A DNA stretch of 64,000 nt from contig CAJXTZ010000002.1 of NCBI GenBank assembly GCA_913061345.1, positions 1-64,000 of the forward strand, read 5' to 3'. Position numbers and translations under genes: made by a program. Below, piece after piece: positions 54,967 to 63,562 of this stretch. Below the pieces are notes generated by a model that was not told the DNA's origin, did no database searches, and saw only the letters and a program-made list of their open reading frames with translations. The stretch comes from an uncultured Erythrobacter sp. (lineage in GTDB: Bacteria > Pseudomonadota > Alphaproteobacteria > Sphingomonadales > Sphingomonadaceae). Numbering within the stretch: position 1 is the first letter of the stretch; every line of letters starts with the position of its first letter.

Positions 54967-56613
54967 ATGGCGACAGCGACGGCAAGCACCGTTCACGAAC
55001 CGAGCAAGAATGAAATCCGCCTCGTCATCGCAGCCAGTTCCGCCGGCACGGTGTTCGAATGGTATGATTTCTTCATTTACGGGACGCTTGCCAGCCTGAT
55101 CGGTGCAGCCTTCTTTCCCAGCGGTAATGAAACGCTGCAAATACTCCTTGTATGGGCGGGCTTTGCGGTGGGCTTCGGCTTTCGACCGCTCGGGGCGATA
55201 TTGTTCGGCTATCTGGGTGACCGGCTTGGCCGAAAATATACATTCCTTGTTACCGTCACCTTGATGGGCGTAGCGACGGCGGGCGTCGGCCTTATTCCAA
55301 CGGCGGCGACCATCGGGATCGCTGCCCCCATCATCGTGTTGCTTTTCCGCATTCTGCAAGGATTGGCTCTGGGCGGCGAATATGGCGGCGCGGCGATCTA
55401 CGTGGCTGAGCACGCTCCGCCCGAAAAGCGCGGGTTCTACACCAGCTTCATCCAAGCCAGCGTGGTGGGTGGCTTCGCGCTTTCCATCGTCGTGGTGCTG
55501 GCCTGCCGCGCCCTGATCCCGCCGGAGGATTTTGCCACATGGGGATGGCGCGTGCCGTTCCTGCTTTCGCTTATTCTGCTGGGTATCTCCTTGTGGATGC
55601 GTTTCAAACTGTCGGAAAGCCCGGTGTTCAGGGCGATGAAGGAAGCGGGCGAAACCGCTGGCAACCCCTTTGTCGAAAGCTTCACCTACCCCGGTAACAA
55701 GAAGCGCATCTTCGTGGCGCTATTCGGTATTACCGGAATTCTCACTACGATCTGGTACACGGCGTTCTTCTCCAGCCTTTCCTTCCTGCGCGGGCCAATG
55801 CGGGTGGACGAGCAGGTGGTCGAAATCATCATGCTGCTGGCGGGCGCGATCGCCATGGGGTTTTATCTGGTGGTTGGTCGATGGTCGGACAGGGTCGGCC
55901 GCAAGAAGCCGATCATAATCGGTGCCGTGGCCACCTTGTTGCTGATTTTCCCGCTGTTCTGGGGCATGGGCTATCTCGCCAATCCCGGCCTGCAACGCAG
56001 TGCGCAGGAAGCTCCTGTGTTGGTAAGCGGCAACAATTGCGACTTCGATCCTTTCGCTGAAGTGCAGGAAACGCGTTGTGGCCGCGTATTGCAGGATCTT
56101 ACGGCGCTTGGCGTACCCTACGATATCCAGCCACTCGTCACCCCGATCGACATTCGGCCAGATACTCCGGGTCTGTTTCTGTCGGCTGGCGGGGCGAGCA
56201 CAGACTTGCGTGCCGACGTTGCCGAAAGCGAAGAAGGGCGCGTAGCCGTCCGGTCCTTCCTGGAAAGCAACGGCTATGACTTCTCGGTCCAGACACCGCC
56301 ATTGGCGAACATCTTCGGGATCATCGCCCTGCTGCTGTGTTTCGGGATGCTTTCTGCGCTCACCTACGGTTCGGTAGCCGCGCTTTTGGCAGAGATGTTT
56401 CCTCCCAGAATACGCTATTCCTCTCTCTCCATCCCCTATCATATCGGCGCGGGGTACCTGGGCGGGTTTCTGCCCCTGATCGCCGGCTATATCGTTGCAC
56501 GCAGCGGGGATGTGTATTCCGGGCTGTGGTACACCTGGGGCGTGGTGGCCTTCGGCCTTGTGGTAGGCATGGTGGGGCATTCCGGACGGACCGCCACGCG
56601 ATTTCCAAGATGA
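54967..56613 (+). CDS. MFS metabolite:H+ symporter with a large periplasmic loop
   Basis: This 548-residue transporter has the MHS/ProP-type signature: SSAGTVFEWYDFFIYGTLAS, then GDRLGRKYTFLVTVTLMG, QGLALGGEYGGAAIYVAEHA and EKRGFYTSFIQ. About twelve membrane helices are visible. An insert of roughly 100 residues follows helix 8 or 9 (NNCDFDPFAEVQETRCGRVL through YDFSVQTPPLAN). It is acidic, has two cysteines and is probably periplasmic. Related inserts occur in other MHS proteins. The substrate is unknown, but dicarboxylates or betaine-like compounds are typical. It has an RBS of GGGGGAGAG before the ATG and overlaps alr (ATGA). Confidence 0.88.
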   Translation: MATATASTVHEPSKNEIRLVIAASSAGTVFEWYDFFIYGTLASLIGAAFFPSGNETLQILLVWAGFAVGFGFRPLGAILFGYLGDRLGRKYTFLVTVTLMGVATAGVGLIPTAATIGIAAPIIVLLFRILQGLALGGEYGGAAIYVAEHAPPEKRGFYTSFIQASVVGGFALSIVVVLACRALIPPEDFATWGWRVPFLLSLILLGISLWMRFKLSESPVFRAMKEAGETAGNPFVESFTYPGNKKRIFVALFGITGILTTIWYTAFFSSLSFLRGPMRVDEQVVEIIMLLAGAIAMGFYLVVGRWSDRVGRKKPIIIGAVATLLLIFPLFWGMGYLANPGLQRSAQEAPVLVSGNNCDFDPFAEVQETRCGRVLQDLTALGVPYDIQPLVTPIDIRPDTPGLFLSAGGASTDLRADVAESEEGRVAVRSFLESNGYDFSVQTPPLANIFGIIALLLCFGMLSALTYGSVAALLAEMFPPRIRYSSLSIPYHIGAGYLGGFLPLIAGYIVARSGDVYSGLWYTWGVVAFGLVVGMVGHSGRTATRFPR

Positions 56614-57659
56614 TCTTGCCTGATCTACCGCCACCCACGCTGCGTCTGCGGATAGATACCGAGGCACTGGCCGCCAATTGGCGCGCACTCAATCGGTTGT
56701 CCGGCAATGCCGAGGCAGGAGCGGCGGTAAAGGCGGACGGCTATGGCCTGGGCGTCGATCATGTGGTGCCAACATTGCTATCGGCCGGCGCGCGCCAGTT
56801 CTTCGTGGCGCACTGGAGCGAAGTGCCGGGCGTCCTGCGGCATACCGACGGGAAGAACATCGCCGTACTGCATGGCGTGACGAACCAGCAGGAAGCGAAT
56901 TTCGCAAGAGCGACCGGCACGATCCCGGTAATCAATTCACTGGGCCAGGCGCAAATCTGGCTTGAATCGGGGGGAGGCCCTTGCCATCTGATGGTCGATA
57001 GCGGGTTCAATCGGCTCGGCATTGCACCCGGCGATCTTGGCGCGCCGGAATTGCAACGGCTGGAAGTGGACACGCTGCTGTCGCACCTTGCATCTGCCGA
57101 TGAAACCTCCGACCAGAACGCCCGGCAGCTAGAGATCTTCAGACACGCCGCCACACGTATAAGCGCCCGGAACCTGAGTCTTGCGAACAGCGCGGGTATT
57201 GCGCTTGGCCCGGACTATCATTTCGATATCACGCGCCCCGGTATTGCGCTCTACGGCGGTGTTCCGCGATCCGAACTCGCTAGCTACATCCGTGAAGTCG
57301 TACGAATAGAAGCCGCGGTGCTGCAAATTCGCAAGCTCTCCGCTGGAGACGCTGTCGGCTACAATGCGACCTGGCATGCAGACAGACCGACGCGGGTAGC
57401 CGTCCTATCCCTGGGGTATGCGGACGGTTTCTTGCGCAGTTGGGCCAGGAACGGTGCATTGCAACATGGGGGTCACAACCTGCCAATTCTCGGACGCATT
57501 TCTATGGATATGGTGATCGTCGATTGCGGGGATACCGAGCTGAAGGAGGGCGATTTCTGCCATCTTATCTACAGTTTACCGGAGGCCTCGGAAATTACGA
57601 AGTTGTCCCAATATGAACTTCTCACAATTCTGGGGCGCAGGTTCGACAGAGTTTCCTGA
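56610..57659 (+). CDS. alr: alanine racemase
   Basis: This 349-residue PLP enzyme supplies D-alanine for peptidoglycan. The PLP lysine is K41 in AAVKADGYGLG. The catalytic tyrosine is Y251 in DAVGYNATW, followed by VAVLSLGYADGFLR and LGRISMDMVIVD, all family blocks. The start overlaps the MFS stop by 4 bases, so the two are coupled. The C-terminal YELLTILGRRFDRV is the usual end. Confidence 0.95.
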   Translation: MILPDLPPPTLRLRIDTEALAANWRALNRLSGNAEAGAAVKADGYGLGVDHVVPTLLSAGARQFFVAHWSEVPGVLRHTDGKNIAVLHGVTNQQEANFARATGTIPVINSLGQAQIWLESGGGPCHLMVDSGFNRLGIAPGDLGAPELQRLEVDTLLSHLASADETSDQNARQLEIFRHAATRISARNLSLANSAGIALGPDYHFDITRPGIALYGGVPRSELASYIREVVRIEAAVLQIRKLSAGDAVGYNATWHADRPTRVAVLSLGYADGFLRSWARNGALQHGGHNLPILGRISMDMVIVDCGDTELKEGDFCHLIYSLPEASEITKLSQYELLTILGRRFDRVS

Positions 57660-57726
57660 CGGCCCGATTGCATATCCCATGCTGCAAATGCTAAGATTGA
57701 CAGCAACTTAAGTGGGAACCCGCAAA

Positions 57727-58290
57727 ATGGCCGACAAGAAAACGTCTGACGGTGAACCTATCGTCATCAAGAAATACGCCAACCGGCGTCTCTACAACAC
57801 GCAGTCTTCCAGCTATATCACGCTGGACGACCTTGCGCGGATGGTTCGCACAGGCGTGGATTTCAAGGTCCTCGATGCCAAATCGGGTAGTGATATCACC
57901 CATGCCATCCTGACCCAGATCATCATGGAAGAAGAGACTCACGGAGAGCAGATGCTGCCGGTCAGTTTCCTGCGTGATCTGATCTCGATGTACGGCAACT
58001 CGATGCAGTCGATGATGCCTTCCTATCTGGAAGCGACGATGGAGAATTTTCGCACCAATCAGGCCAAGTTGCGCGAGGCGTTTCAGCCCGGATTGGGCGC
58101 AGGCGCTTTTTCGAAAATTGCTGAGAAGAACATGGCCATGTTCCAGGCCGCAGCCGGTGCCTTCATTCCCGGCAGCAATGCTGGCACGGATGCCACTCCG
58201 GAAACGCCTGCATCGAAGTCTGACGATATCGACGCGCTGAAATCGCAGATGGCCGAAATGCAGCGCAAGCTGGACAAGCTGGGCAAATAG
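57727..58290 (+). CDS. phaR: polyhydroxyalkanoate synthesis repressor PhaR
   Basis: This 187-residue regulator binds PHA granules and represses phasin genes when PHA is absent. The N-terminal domain reads VIKKYANRRLYNTQSSSYIT and LDDLARMVRTGVDFKVLDAK, the PHB/PHA accumulation regulator DNA-binding motif. The second domain starts LTQIIMEEETHGEQMLPVSF and FLRDLISMYGNSMQ. The C-terminus is a coiled coil (IDALKSQMAEMQRKLDKL). The start is the ATG at 57727; an earlier GTG (57712) is possible. Confidence 0.95.
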   Translation: MADKKTSDGEPIVIKKYANRRLYNTQSSSYITLDDLARMVRTGVDFKVLDAKSGSDITHAILTQIIMEEETHGEQMLPVSFLRDLISMYGNSMQSMMPSYLEATMENFRTNQAKLREAFQPGLGAGAFSKIAEKNMAMFQAAAGAFIPGSNAGTDATPETPASKSDDIDALKSQMAEMQRKLDKLGK

Positions 58291-58400
58291 GCCCTCTTCA
58301 ATAACGCCGTCATACAAACTCAGGCGCAAGCTCTCGACACGGCGTCCGCTCGGCGTCATGGGGGTCTTCACGCCTGTCTGATCCACGGAAAAATATTGCC

Positions 58401-59945
58401 ATGTCTGCCATTCGCCACGCCTTGAAGACTAAGCGCGAAGACGATTTTGCCTCCTGGTACCAGGAAGTTGTCTCAGCCGCCGATATGGCCGAGGAATCGG
58501 GCGTACGCGGCTGCATGGTGATCAAGCCCTGGGGCTATGGTATCTGGGAACGGATGCAGCGCCTGCTGGATGATCGGATCAAGGCCGCTGGCGTGCAGAA
58601 CGCCTATTTCCCGTTGTTCATTCCGCTGAAGAATTTCGAGCGTGAAGCAGAGCATGTTGATGGCTTCGCCAAGGAAATGGCCGTCGTCACGCACCACCGC
58701 CTTATCGCTGACGGGGAAGGCGGCCTCGTCCCCGATCCCGAGGCGAAGCTAGAAGAGCCATTGGTGGTGCGCCCGACGTCGGAGACGATCATCGGCGACG
58801 CCATGAGCAGATGGGTGCAAAGTTGGCGCGACCTGCCGTTGCGCATCAACCAGTGGGCCAACGTCGTGCGCTGGGAAATGCGCACCCGCATGTTCCTGCG
58901 CACCAGCGAATTCCTCTGGCAGGAGGGCCACTCCGCCCATGCCACCGCCGATGAGGCGAGGGAAGAGACGATGATGGCGCTGGAAATGTACCGCGCCTTT
59001 GCGGAAGAGGATGCCGCCCTCCCGGTGATTGCAGGCGAAAAGCCCGAAAACGAGCGTTTCCCCGGCGCGGTCGAGACATGGTCGATCGAAGCCATGATGC
59101 AGGATGGCAAGGCGCTACAGGCCGGCACCAGCCACTATCTCGGCACCAATTTCGCACAGGCCGCAAACATCCGATACCAGAACCGGGAGGGCCGCGAGAC
59201 GCTGTGTCATACCGTAAGCTGGGGCATGTCCACACGCATGGTGGGCGGCCTCATCATGACGCACGGCGATGATGATGGGCTGCGCGTCCCGCCTGCGCTC
59301 GCCCCGTTCCAGGTGGTGATACTCCCCATGCTGCGCGAAAAGCCGGAAGATGATGCGCTGCTAAACTATTGCGAAGAGCTGCGCGCGGCCATTGCAGGCC
59401 AAGGCGCGCTGGGGGAGCCGGTGCGAGTACTGCTGGACAAGCGGCCGGGCAAGGCTGCGGCCAAGCGTTGGGACTGGGTGCGCAAGGGCGCTCCACTGAT
59501 ACTGGAAGTTGGTGGCCGCGACATGGAGAACGGCGTCGTCAGCATGCTGCGGCGTGATGCGTTGTGGAACATGGAAACCGGCAAACCCGCCTTCCAGAAC
59601 CCCGACCGCGACCTGTGCGCGCAGACCGTGCCCACGATCCTGGCAGACATGCAGAACGGCCTGCTTGTGGAAGCGCATGAACGGCGCGAGGCGAACATCC
59701 GCCGCGACATCACCGACATGAATGCCCTGGCAGAGCACTTCAGCCGCGAGGCGAAATACCCGGGCTGGGTGGAAGTGCAGTGGTCGAAGCCCACGGGGGA
59801 AGGCTTGGCCAAGGTTGTCGAGACGCTGAAGGACATGCGCCTCACCTTGCGCAACGTTCCGCAAAACGCACCGCCCGCCGACGGCACCTGCATCTTCACC
59901 GGAGAGCAGGCCGCCGAGCGGGTATTCGTCGCGCGCGCCTACTGA
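58401..59945 (+). CDS. proS: prolyl-tRNA synthetase, eukaryote/archaea-type (ProS type 3)
   Basis: This 514-residue class II synthetase charges tRNA-Pro. The N-terminus and motif blocks follow the eukaryote/archaea-type enzyme: DDFASWYQEVVSAADMAEES, RGCMVIKPWGYGIWERMQRL, EEPLVVRPTSETIIGDAMS, NVVRWEMRTRMFLRTSEF and LWQEGHSAHATADEA. It lacks the long YbaK-like insertion between motifs 2 and 3 of the E. coli-type enzyme and has the longer C-terminal zinc-binding-like extension ending VARAY. A purine-rich GGAAAAA lies about 8 bases upstream of the ATG. It is transcribed alone. Confidence 0.94.
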   Translation: MSAIRHALKTKREDDFASWYQEVVSAADMAEESGVRGCMVIKPWGYGIWERMQRLLDDRIKAAGVQNAYFPLFIPLKNFEREAEHVDGFAKEMAVVTHHRLIADGEGGLVPDPEAKLEEPLVVRPTSETIIGDAMSRWVQSWRDLPLRINQWANVVRWEMRTRMFLRTSEFLWQEGHSAHATADEAREETMMALEMYRAFAEEDAALPVIAGEKPENERFPGAVETWSIEAMMQDGKALQAGTSHYLGTNFAQAANIRYQNREGRETLCHTVSWGMSTRMVGGLIMTHGDDDGLRVPPALAPFQVVILPMLREKPEDDALLNYCEELRAAIAGQGALGEPVRVLLDKRPGKAAAKRWDWVRKGAPLILEVGGRDMENGVVSMLRRDALWNMETGKPAFQNPDRDLCAQTVPTILADMQNGLLVEAHERREANIRRDITDMNALAEHFSREAKYPGWVEVQWSKPTGEGLAKVVETLKDMRLTLRNVPQNAPPADGTCIFTGEQAAERVFVARAY

Positions 59946-59949
59946 AGGT

Positions 59950-59979
59950 GCCGGGTCGCTGCTGCTGCGGCAACCCGGC
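59950..59979. terminator. hairpin between proS and the M3 peptidase gene
   Basis: GCCGGGT (59950-59956) pairs with ACCCGGC (59973-59979) in the short gap between two convergent stops. It can serve as a terminator for either strand, though no T-run follows. Confidence 0.4.
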
Positions 59980-59987
59980 CTGGTACC

Positions 59988-61985
59988 TCAATCCCGCGGC
60001 AACCCTTGCTCCAGATCCTTCTGAAATGCCTCGAACGAGATGTCGCGGCCTACAAAGTCGCGCACCAGTTCGGCAGCAGGGCGCGTTCCGCCCGGTTCCA
60101 GCACGAGACGGCGATAGTCGGCGGCGGTTTGCGGGTTTGTCAGGCCCTCGGCCTTGAACCGGCTGAACATGTCGGCTGCGATCACGCGTGACCAGCCGTA
60201 GGTATAATAGGCCGCGCCATAGCCATCCAGATGGCCGAAAGCGGCCTGGAACTCCGACGTGGGTGACGGCGGCACCAGCGAATAGGCACCGCGCCATTCA
60301 CGCGCGGCATCGCCGAGATTTGCAGGTACCGGCTGGGTGTAGAAATTGTAGGAGGTGGCCGTCAGTCCAAGCTGCCCCATCTCGAACATGCCCTGGTTGA
60401 AGTGACGCACGGCGTTCATGCGCTCCACAAGGTCGCGGGGGATGGTTTCCCCTTCGGCATTCACTGCAAAGGTGGCCAGCGTGTCGTAATCGTAGACCCA
60501 GTTCTCCAGGATTTGCGAAGGCGCTTCGATGAAGTCCCACTCTACGCTGATCATGCTGGTGCCAGCATATTCACGGCGACCGCCGAAGATGAAATGCAGA
60601 ATGTGACCGTATTCGTGCAGGAAGGTGGTCACCTGCCCGTGTTCCATCAGCCCGTCGGGCATGTTCTGCACCAAAGCTGCAACAGGCACTTCACCATCCT
60701 GCGGAGAACCGACGAACAGCGGCAGCACGTTGGCATGGGTGTATTTGCCGGGACGCGGGTGGGAATCGAGGTAGAAGCGACCGATCACGGTGCCATTCTC
60801 GACCAGTTGGTAAGGCTCCACGTCCTCATGCCAAACTGGCGTATCCCATGGCTGCACCTCCACCCCGAACAGCTGTTTCGTCAGGGCGAATATGCCGTCG
60901 CGGACATTGTCGTGCTGGAAATACTGCCGCGCTTCCTGCGGATCGTAGTTGTAGTTCGTCTGCTGCACCTTCGGGCCGAGCCAGCCGAGCTGATGCGGCT
61001 CGATCCGTTCAGCGCCGGGGCGAAGCTCCTGCAACATCGCCAACAGTTGCGCATAATCGGCCTGGGCCACGGGGCGCGCTGCGGCATCAGTCTGCGCGAT
61101 GAAATTCTCCACCTTCTGCGTGGTATCCAGCATCCGGTCCGCAAATTGCAGCGCGGCATAATTCTCATAGCCGGTGAGCTGGGCCAGTTCCTGCCGCAAT
61201 GTGAATATCTGGCGCAAAACCTCGTCATTCGCGGGCCAGGCGCGTTTGCTGTAAACTTCGGAATATCGTTTGCGCAGTTCGTCGCTGTCGGCATAGGTCA
61301 TGACCGGAACATAGTCCGGACTGGCGGTGGTCAGGGTTATCATCCCGTTCTCGCCTACTTCGCGCGCGTCGATGTAATCCTGCGGCAGGCCGACCAGTTC
61401 CTCCGGCGACACTTCGATCGTGCCAACGTCCTCCGCTATGTTTTGCGCAAATTGCGTGCTGAGCGCGGCGAGTTCGTCGTTGATTTCCTGCACGCGGGCG
61501 CGGCCTTCGTCATCCAACGCCACACCGCTGCGGCGAAAGCTGTCCAGTGTATCGTTGTAATAGGTCTGCGTAACCGCATCGGCTTCTGCGACGTCCAGCG
61601 AGGCGAGGCGATCGTAGAGCGGGCGCGAGAGGTTGATCTCGCTGATGAGGCCAGCCATGCGCGCTGCACAGGCACCGCCTGCGGCGCGAAGCTCGGGCGT
61701 CAGCAACACCTGCTGATAAAGCCCGCTTTCGGACTGCGCCGTCAGCAACAGTGCCGCGATCTCGTCATAACGCCCCAGCGTATTGGCAAGGGTCGCTGCC
61801 TCCGCATCGCCCATCAGCGCATCGCGGCGCAGGTCTATCTGGTCTGCATAATAGTCGCAGCGTTCCGCAATCTCGGTTTCGCTGGGATCATGCATCACCG
61901 GGCCAAGCAGGTTGTAGACGTCGCCAGCCTGCGCGGGTGCCGCGAGGATAGTGGTGGCAGCCAGTGTCAGTGCAAGATTTTTCAT
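59988..61985 (-). CDS. secreted M3 family metallopeptidase (oligopeptidase)
   Basis: This 665-residue protein has a signal peptide (KNLALTLAATTILAAPAQA), so it acts in the periplasm, unlike the cytoplasmic E. coli oligopeptidase A. The M3A fold is complete. The zinc motif is H457-EYG-H461, with a third ligand in EWDFIEAPSQILENW about 25-30 residues later. The C-terminal YYTYGWSRVIAADMFSRF block is conserved. It probably degrades signal or nutrient oligopeptides. It is divergent from the M28 peptidase gene (gap about 110 bases). Confidence 0.94.
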   Translation of the reverse strand: MKNLALTLAATTILAAPAQAGDVYNLLGPVMHDPSETEIAERCDYYADQIDLRRDALMGDAEAATLANTLGRYDEIAALLLTAQSESGLYQQVLLTPELRAAGGACAARMAGLISEINLSRPLYDRLASLDVAEADAVTQTYYNDTLDSFRRSGVALDDEGRARVQEINDELAALSTQFAQNIAEDVGTIEVSPEELVGLPQDYIDAREVGENGMITLTTASPDYVPVMTYADSDELRKRYSEVYSKRAWPANDEVLRQIFTLRQELAQLTGYENYAALQFADRMLDTTQKVENFIAQTDAAARPVAQADYAQLLAMLQELRPGAERIEPHQLGWLGPKVQQTNYNYDPQEARQYFQHDNVRDGIFALTKQLFGVEVQPWDTPVWHEDVEPYQLVENGTVIGRFYLDSHPRPGKYTHANVLPLFVGSPQDGEVPVAALVQNMPDGLMEHGQVTTFLHEYGHILHFIFGGRREYAGTSMISVEWDFIEAPSQILENWVYDYDTLATFAVNAEGETIPRDLVERMNAVRHFNQGMFEMGQLGLTATSYNFYTQPVPANLGDAAREWRGAYSLVPPSPTSEFQAAFGHLDGYGAAYYTYGWSRVIAADMFSRFKAEGLTNPQTAADYRRLVLEPGGTRPAAELVRDFVGRDISFEAFQKDLEQGLPRD

Positions 61986-62098
61986 TGGATATGGACCCCT
62001 GTTGCCCGAACGGACGAAAGGCGAAGACTAGTTAGAACCGGTTGCGCCTGCAATTGAGTATCTTGCATTGCTGCGAACTATCGGCGATCTATCTGCAA

Positions 62099-63541
62099 AT
62101 GCGCAAAATTATTCTTCCTGCGACCATGATCGCCGCCGTCTGTGCCCCTGCCGCTGCCCATGATCCAGCCGCTGATCCTGCAGCGCCCGTATCCGCCGAG
62201 CGACTGCAAGATGATGTCGAGACAATGGTATCATTCGGCACCCGTCATACGCTTTCCAGCCTAGACGATCCCGAACGCGGCATCGGTGCCGCGCTGGATT
62301 GGGGTAAAACGGAATTCGAAGAGGCGAGCGCTGCATGCGGTGGCTGCCTGGACGTGAGTTTCGTGGAGCGCGAAATGAGCGGGCGCCGCATCCCGGAGCC
62401 TGTGCTGATCCGCAATGCCATCGCCATCCAGCGCGGTAGCGAACGCCCGAACGAGGTCGTCATCATCCAGGGCCATATCGATAGCCGCGCGTCCGACGTG
62501 ATGGATGCGACCAGTGAAGCCCCCGGCGCGAATGACAATGCCAGCGGCAGCGCACTTGTGCTGGAAGCGGCCCGTGCGCTCAGCCAGAATGATTACCCCA
62601 CCACCATCGTATATGCGCTGCTGATGGGCGAGGAGCAGGGCCTTTACGGTGGAAACCTGCTGGCGGATTACGCGGCCGAGCAGGGCTGGACGGTGAAGGC
62701 CGTGCTCAACAACGATGTCGTTGGCGGCTCGTGCGGGTCGGACGGCGTGTGCGATGCAGAACATGTGCGCGTCTTCTCCGAAGGCGTGCGCGCTGATGCT
62801 GACGATGCCACCCGAGCCGCCATGCGCAGCCAGGGCGGCGCGAACGATTCGCCGAGCCGCAATCTCTCGCGCTTTCTTGACCAATTGGCCGAAGGTGAAA
62901 CCGGTGGCCTTGATGTGCGGCAGACTTGGCGCAGTGATCGCATGGGGCGGGGCGGGGACCACCTGCCGTTCCTCGATCACGGCTATCCTGCTATCCGCTT
63001 CAGCGTGGCCATCGAGGATTACGAGCACCAGCACCAGGACCTGCGCGTGGAAGACGGCGTGACTTATGGCGACACGGTGGACGAGATGGATTTTGCGTTT
63101 CTGGCCGATGTCACTCGCCTCAACATCCGCGCCGCCGATGTCCTGGCCCGCACGCCGATGCCGCCTGTTGCAACCGTCGATGGCATTGTGCGGCCCGATG
63201 TCGAGTTCGACTGGGCACCGGTCGCAGGCGCTTCGGAATATCGCATTTACAAACGCCGGACGGACGCGGCCGATTGGGAAGCAGAGCCCGCAATCAAGAT
63301 TGTTCATCGAGATCGCCCAGCTGGAGAAGTGCCTTTGTGCACCCAGGCCCTCAACGATCCTGATGCGTTTCCGCGCATGTGCTGGTCAGCAGAGAGGGTG
63401 AGGGTAATCATGCCGCGATTGCGCGGCGATGACTGGATCTTCGGCGTCAGCTCCGTAGCGGCGGACGGGGCGGAAAGCCCTGTATCCAGCGCGGTGCCGG
63501 GCGGCCAGTTTTATCCGCTACCCGTCGACAGCGAGGAATAG
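62099..63541 (+). CDS. secreted M28 family zinc aminopeptidase
   Basis: This 480-residue protein has a signal peptide (RKIILPATMIAAVCAPAAA). The M28 catalytic domain has the zinc-binding blocks VVIIQGHIDSRASDVMDAT, GANDNASGSALVLEAARAL, MGEEQGLYGGNLLADYA and NNDVVGG, plus HQDLRVEDG. The C-terminal part (VEFDWAPVAGASEYRIYKRR onward) looks like a fibronectin type III domain. The start is the ATG at 62099, supported by the signal peptide. With the neighbouring M3 peptidase it forms a divergent pair of exported peptidases. Confidence 0.9.
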   Translation: MRKIILPATMIAAVCAPAAAHDPAADPAAPVSAERLQDDVETMVSFGTRHTLSSLDDPERGIGAALDWGKTEFEEASAACGGCLDVSFVEREMSGRRIPEPVLIRNAIAIQRGSERPNEVVIIQGHIDSRASDVMDATSEAPGANDNASGSALVLEAARALSQNDYPTTIVYALLMGEEQGLYGGNLLADYAAEQGWTVKAVLNNDVVGGSCGSDGVCDAEHVRVFSEGVRADADDATRAAMRSQGGANDSPSRNLSRFLDQLAEGETGGLDVRQTWRSDRMGRGGDHLPFLDHGYPAIRFSVAIEDYEHQHQDLRVEDGVTYGDTVDEMDFAFLADVTRLNIRAADVLARTPMPPVATVDGIVRPDVEFDWAPVAGASEYRIYKRRTDAADWEAEPAIKIVHRDRPAGEVPLCTQALNDPDAFPRMCWSAERVRVIMPRLRGDDWIFGVSSVAADGAESPVSSAVPGGQFYPLPVDSEE

Positions 63542-63562
63542 CGCCCCCATATGGCGGGGCAT

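Noticed and set aside
60402..62057. 551-codon open frame antisense to the M3 peptidase gene
   Set aside because: Shadow of a gene with complete catalytic motifs and signal peptide.
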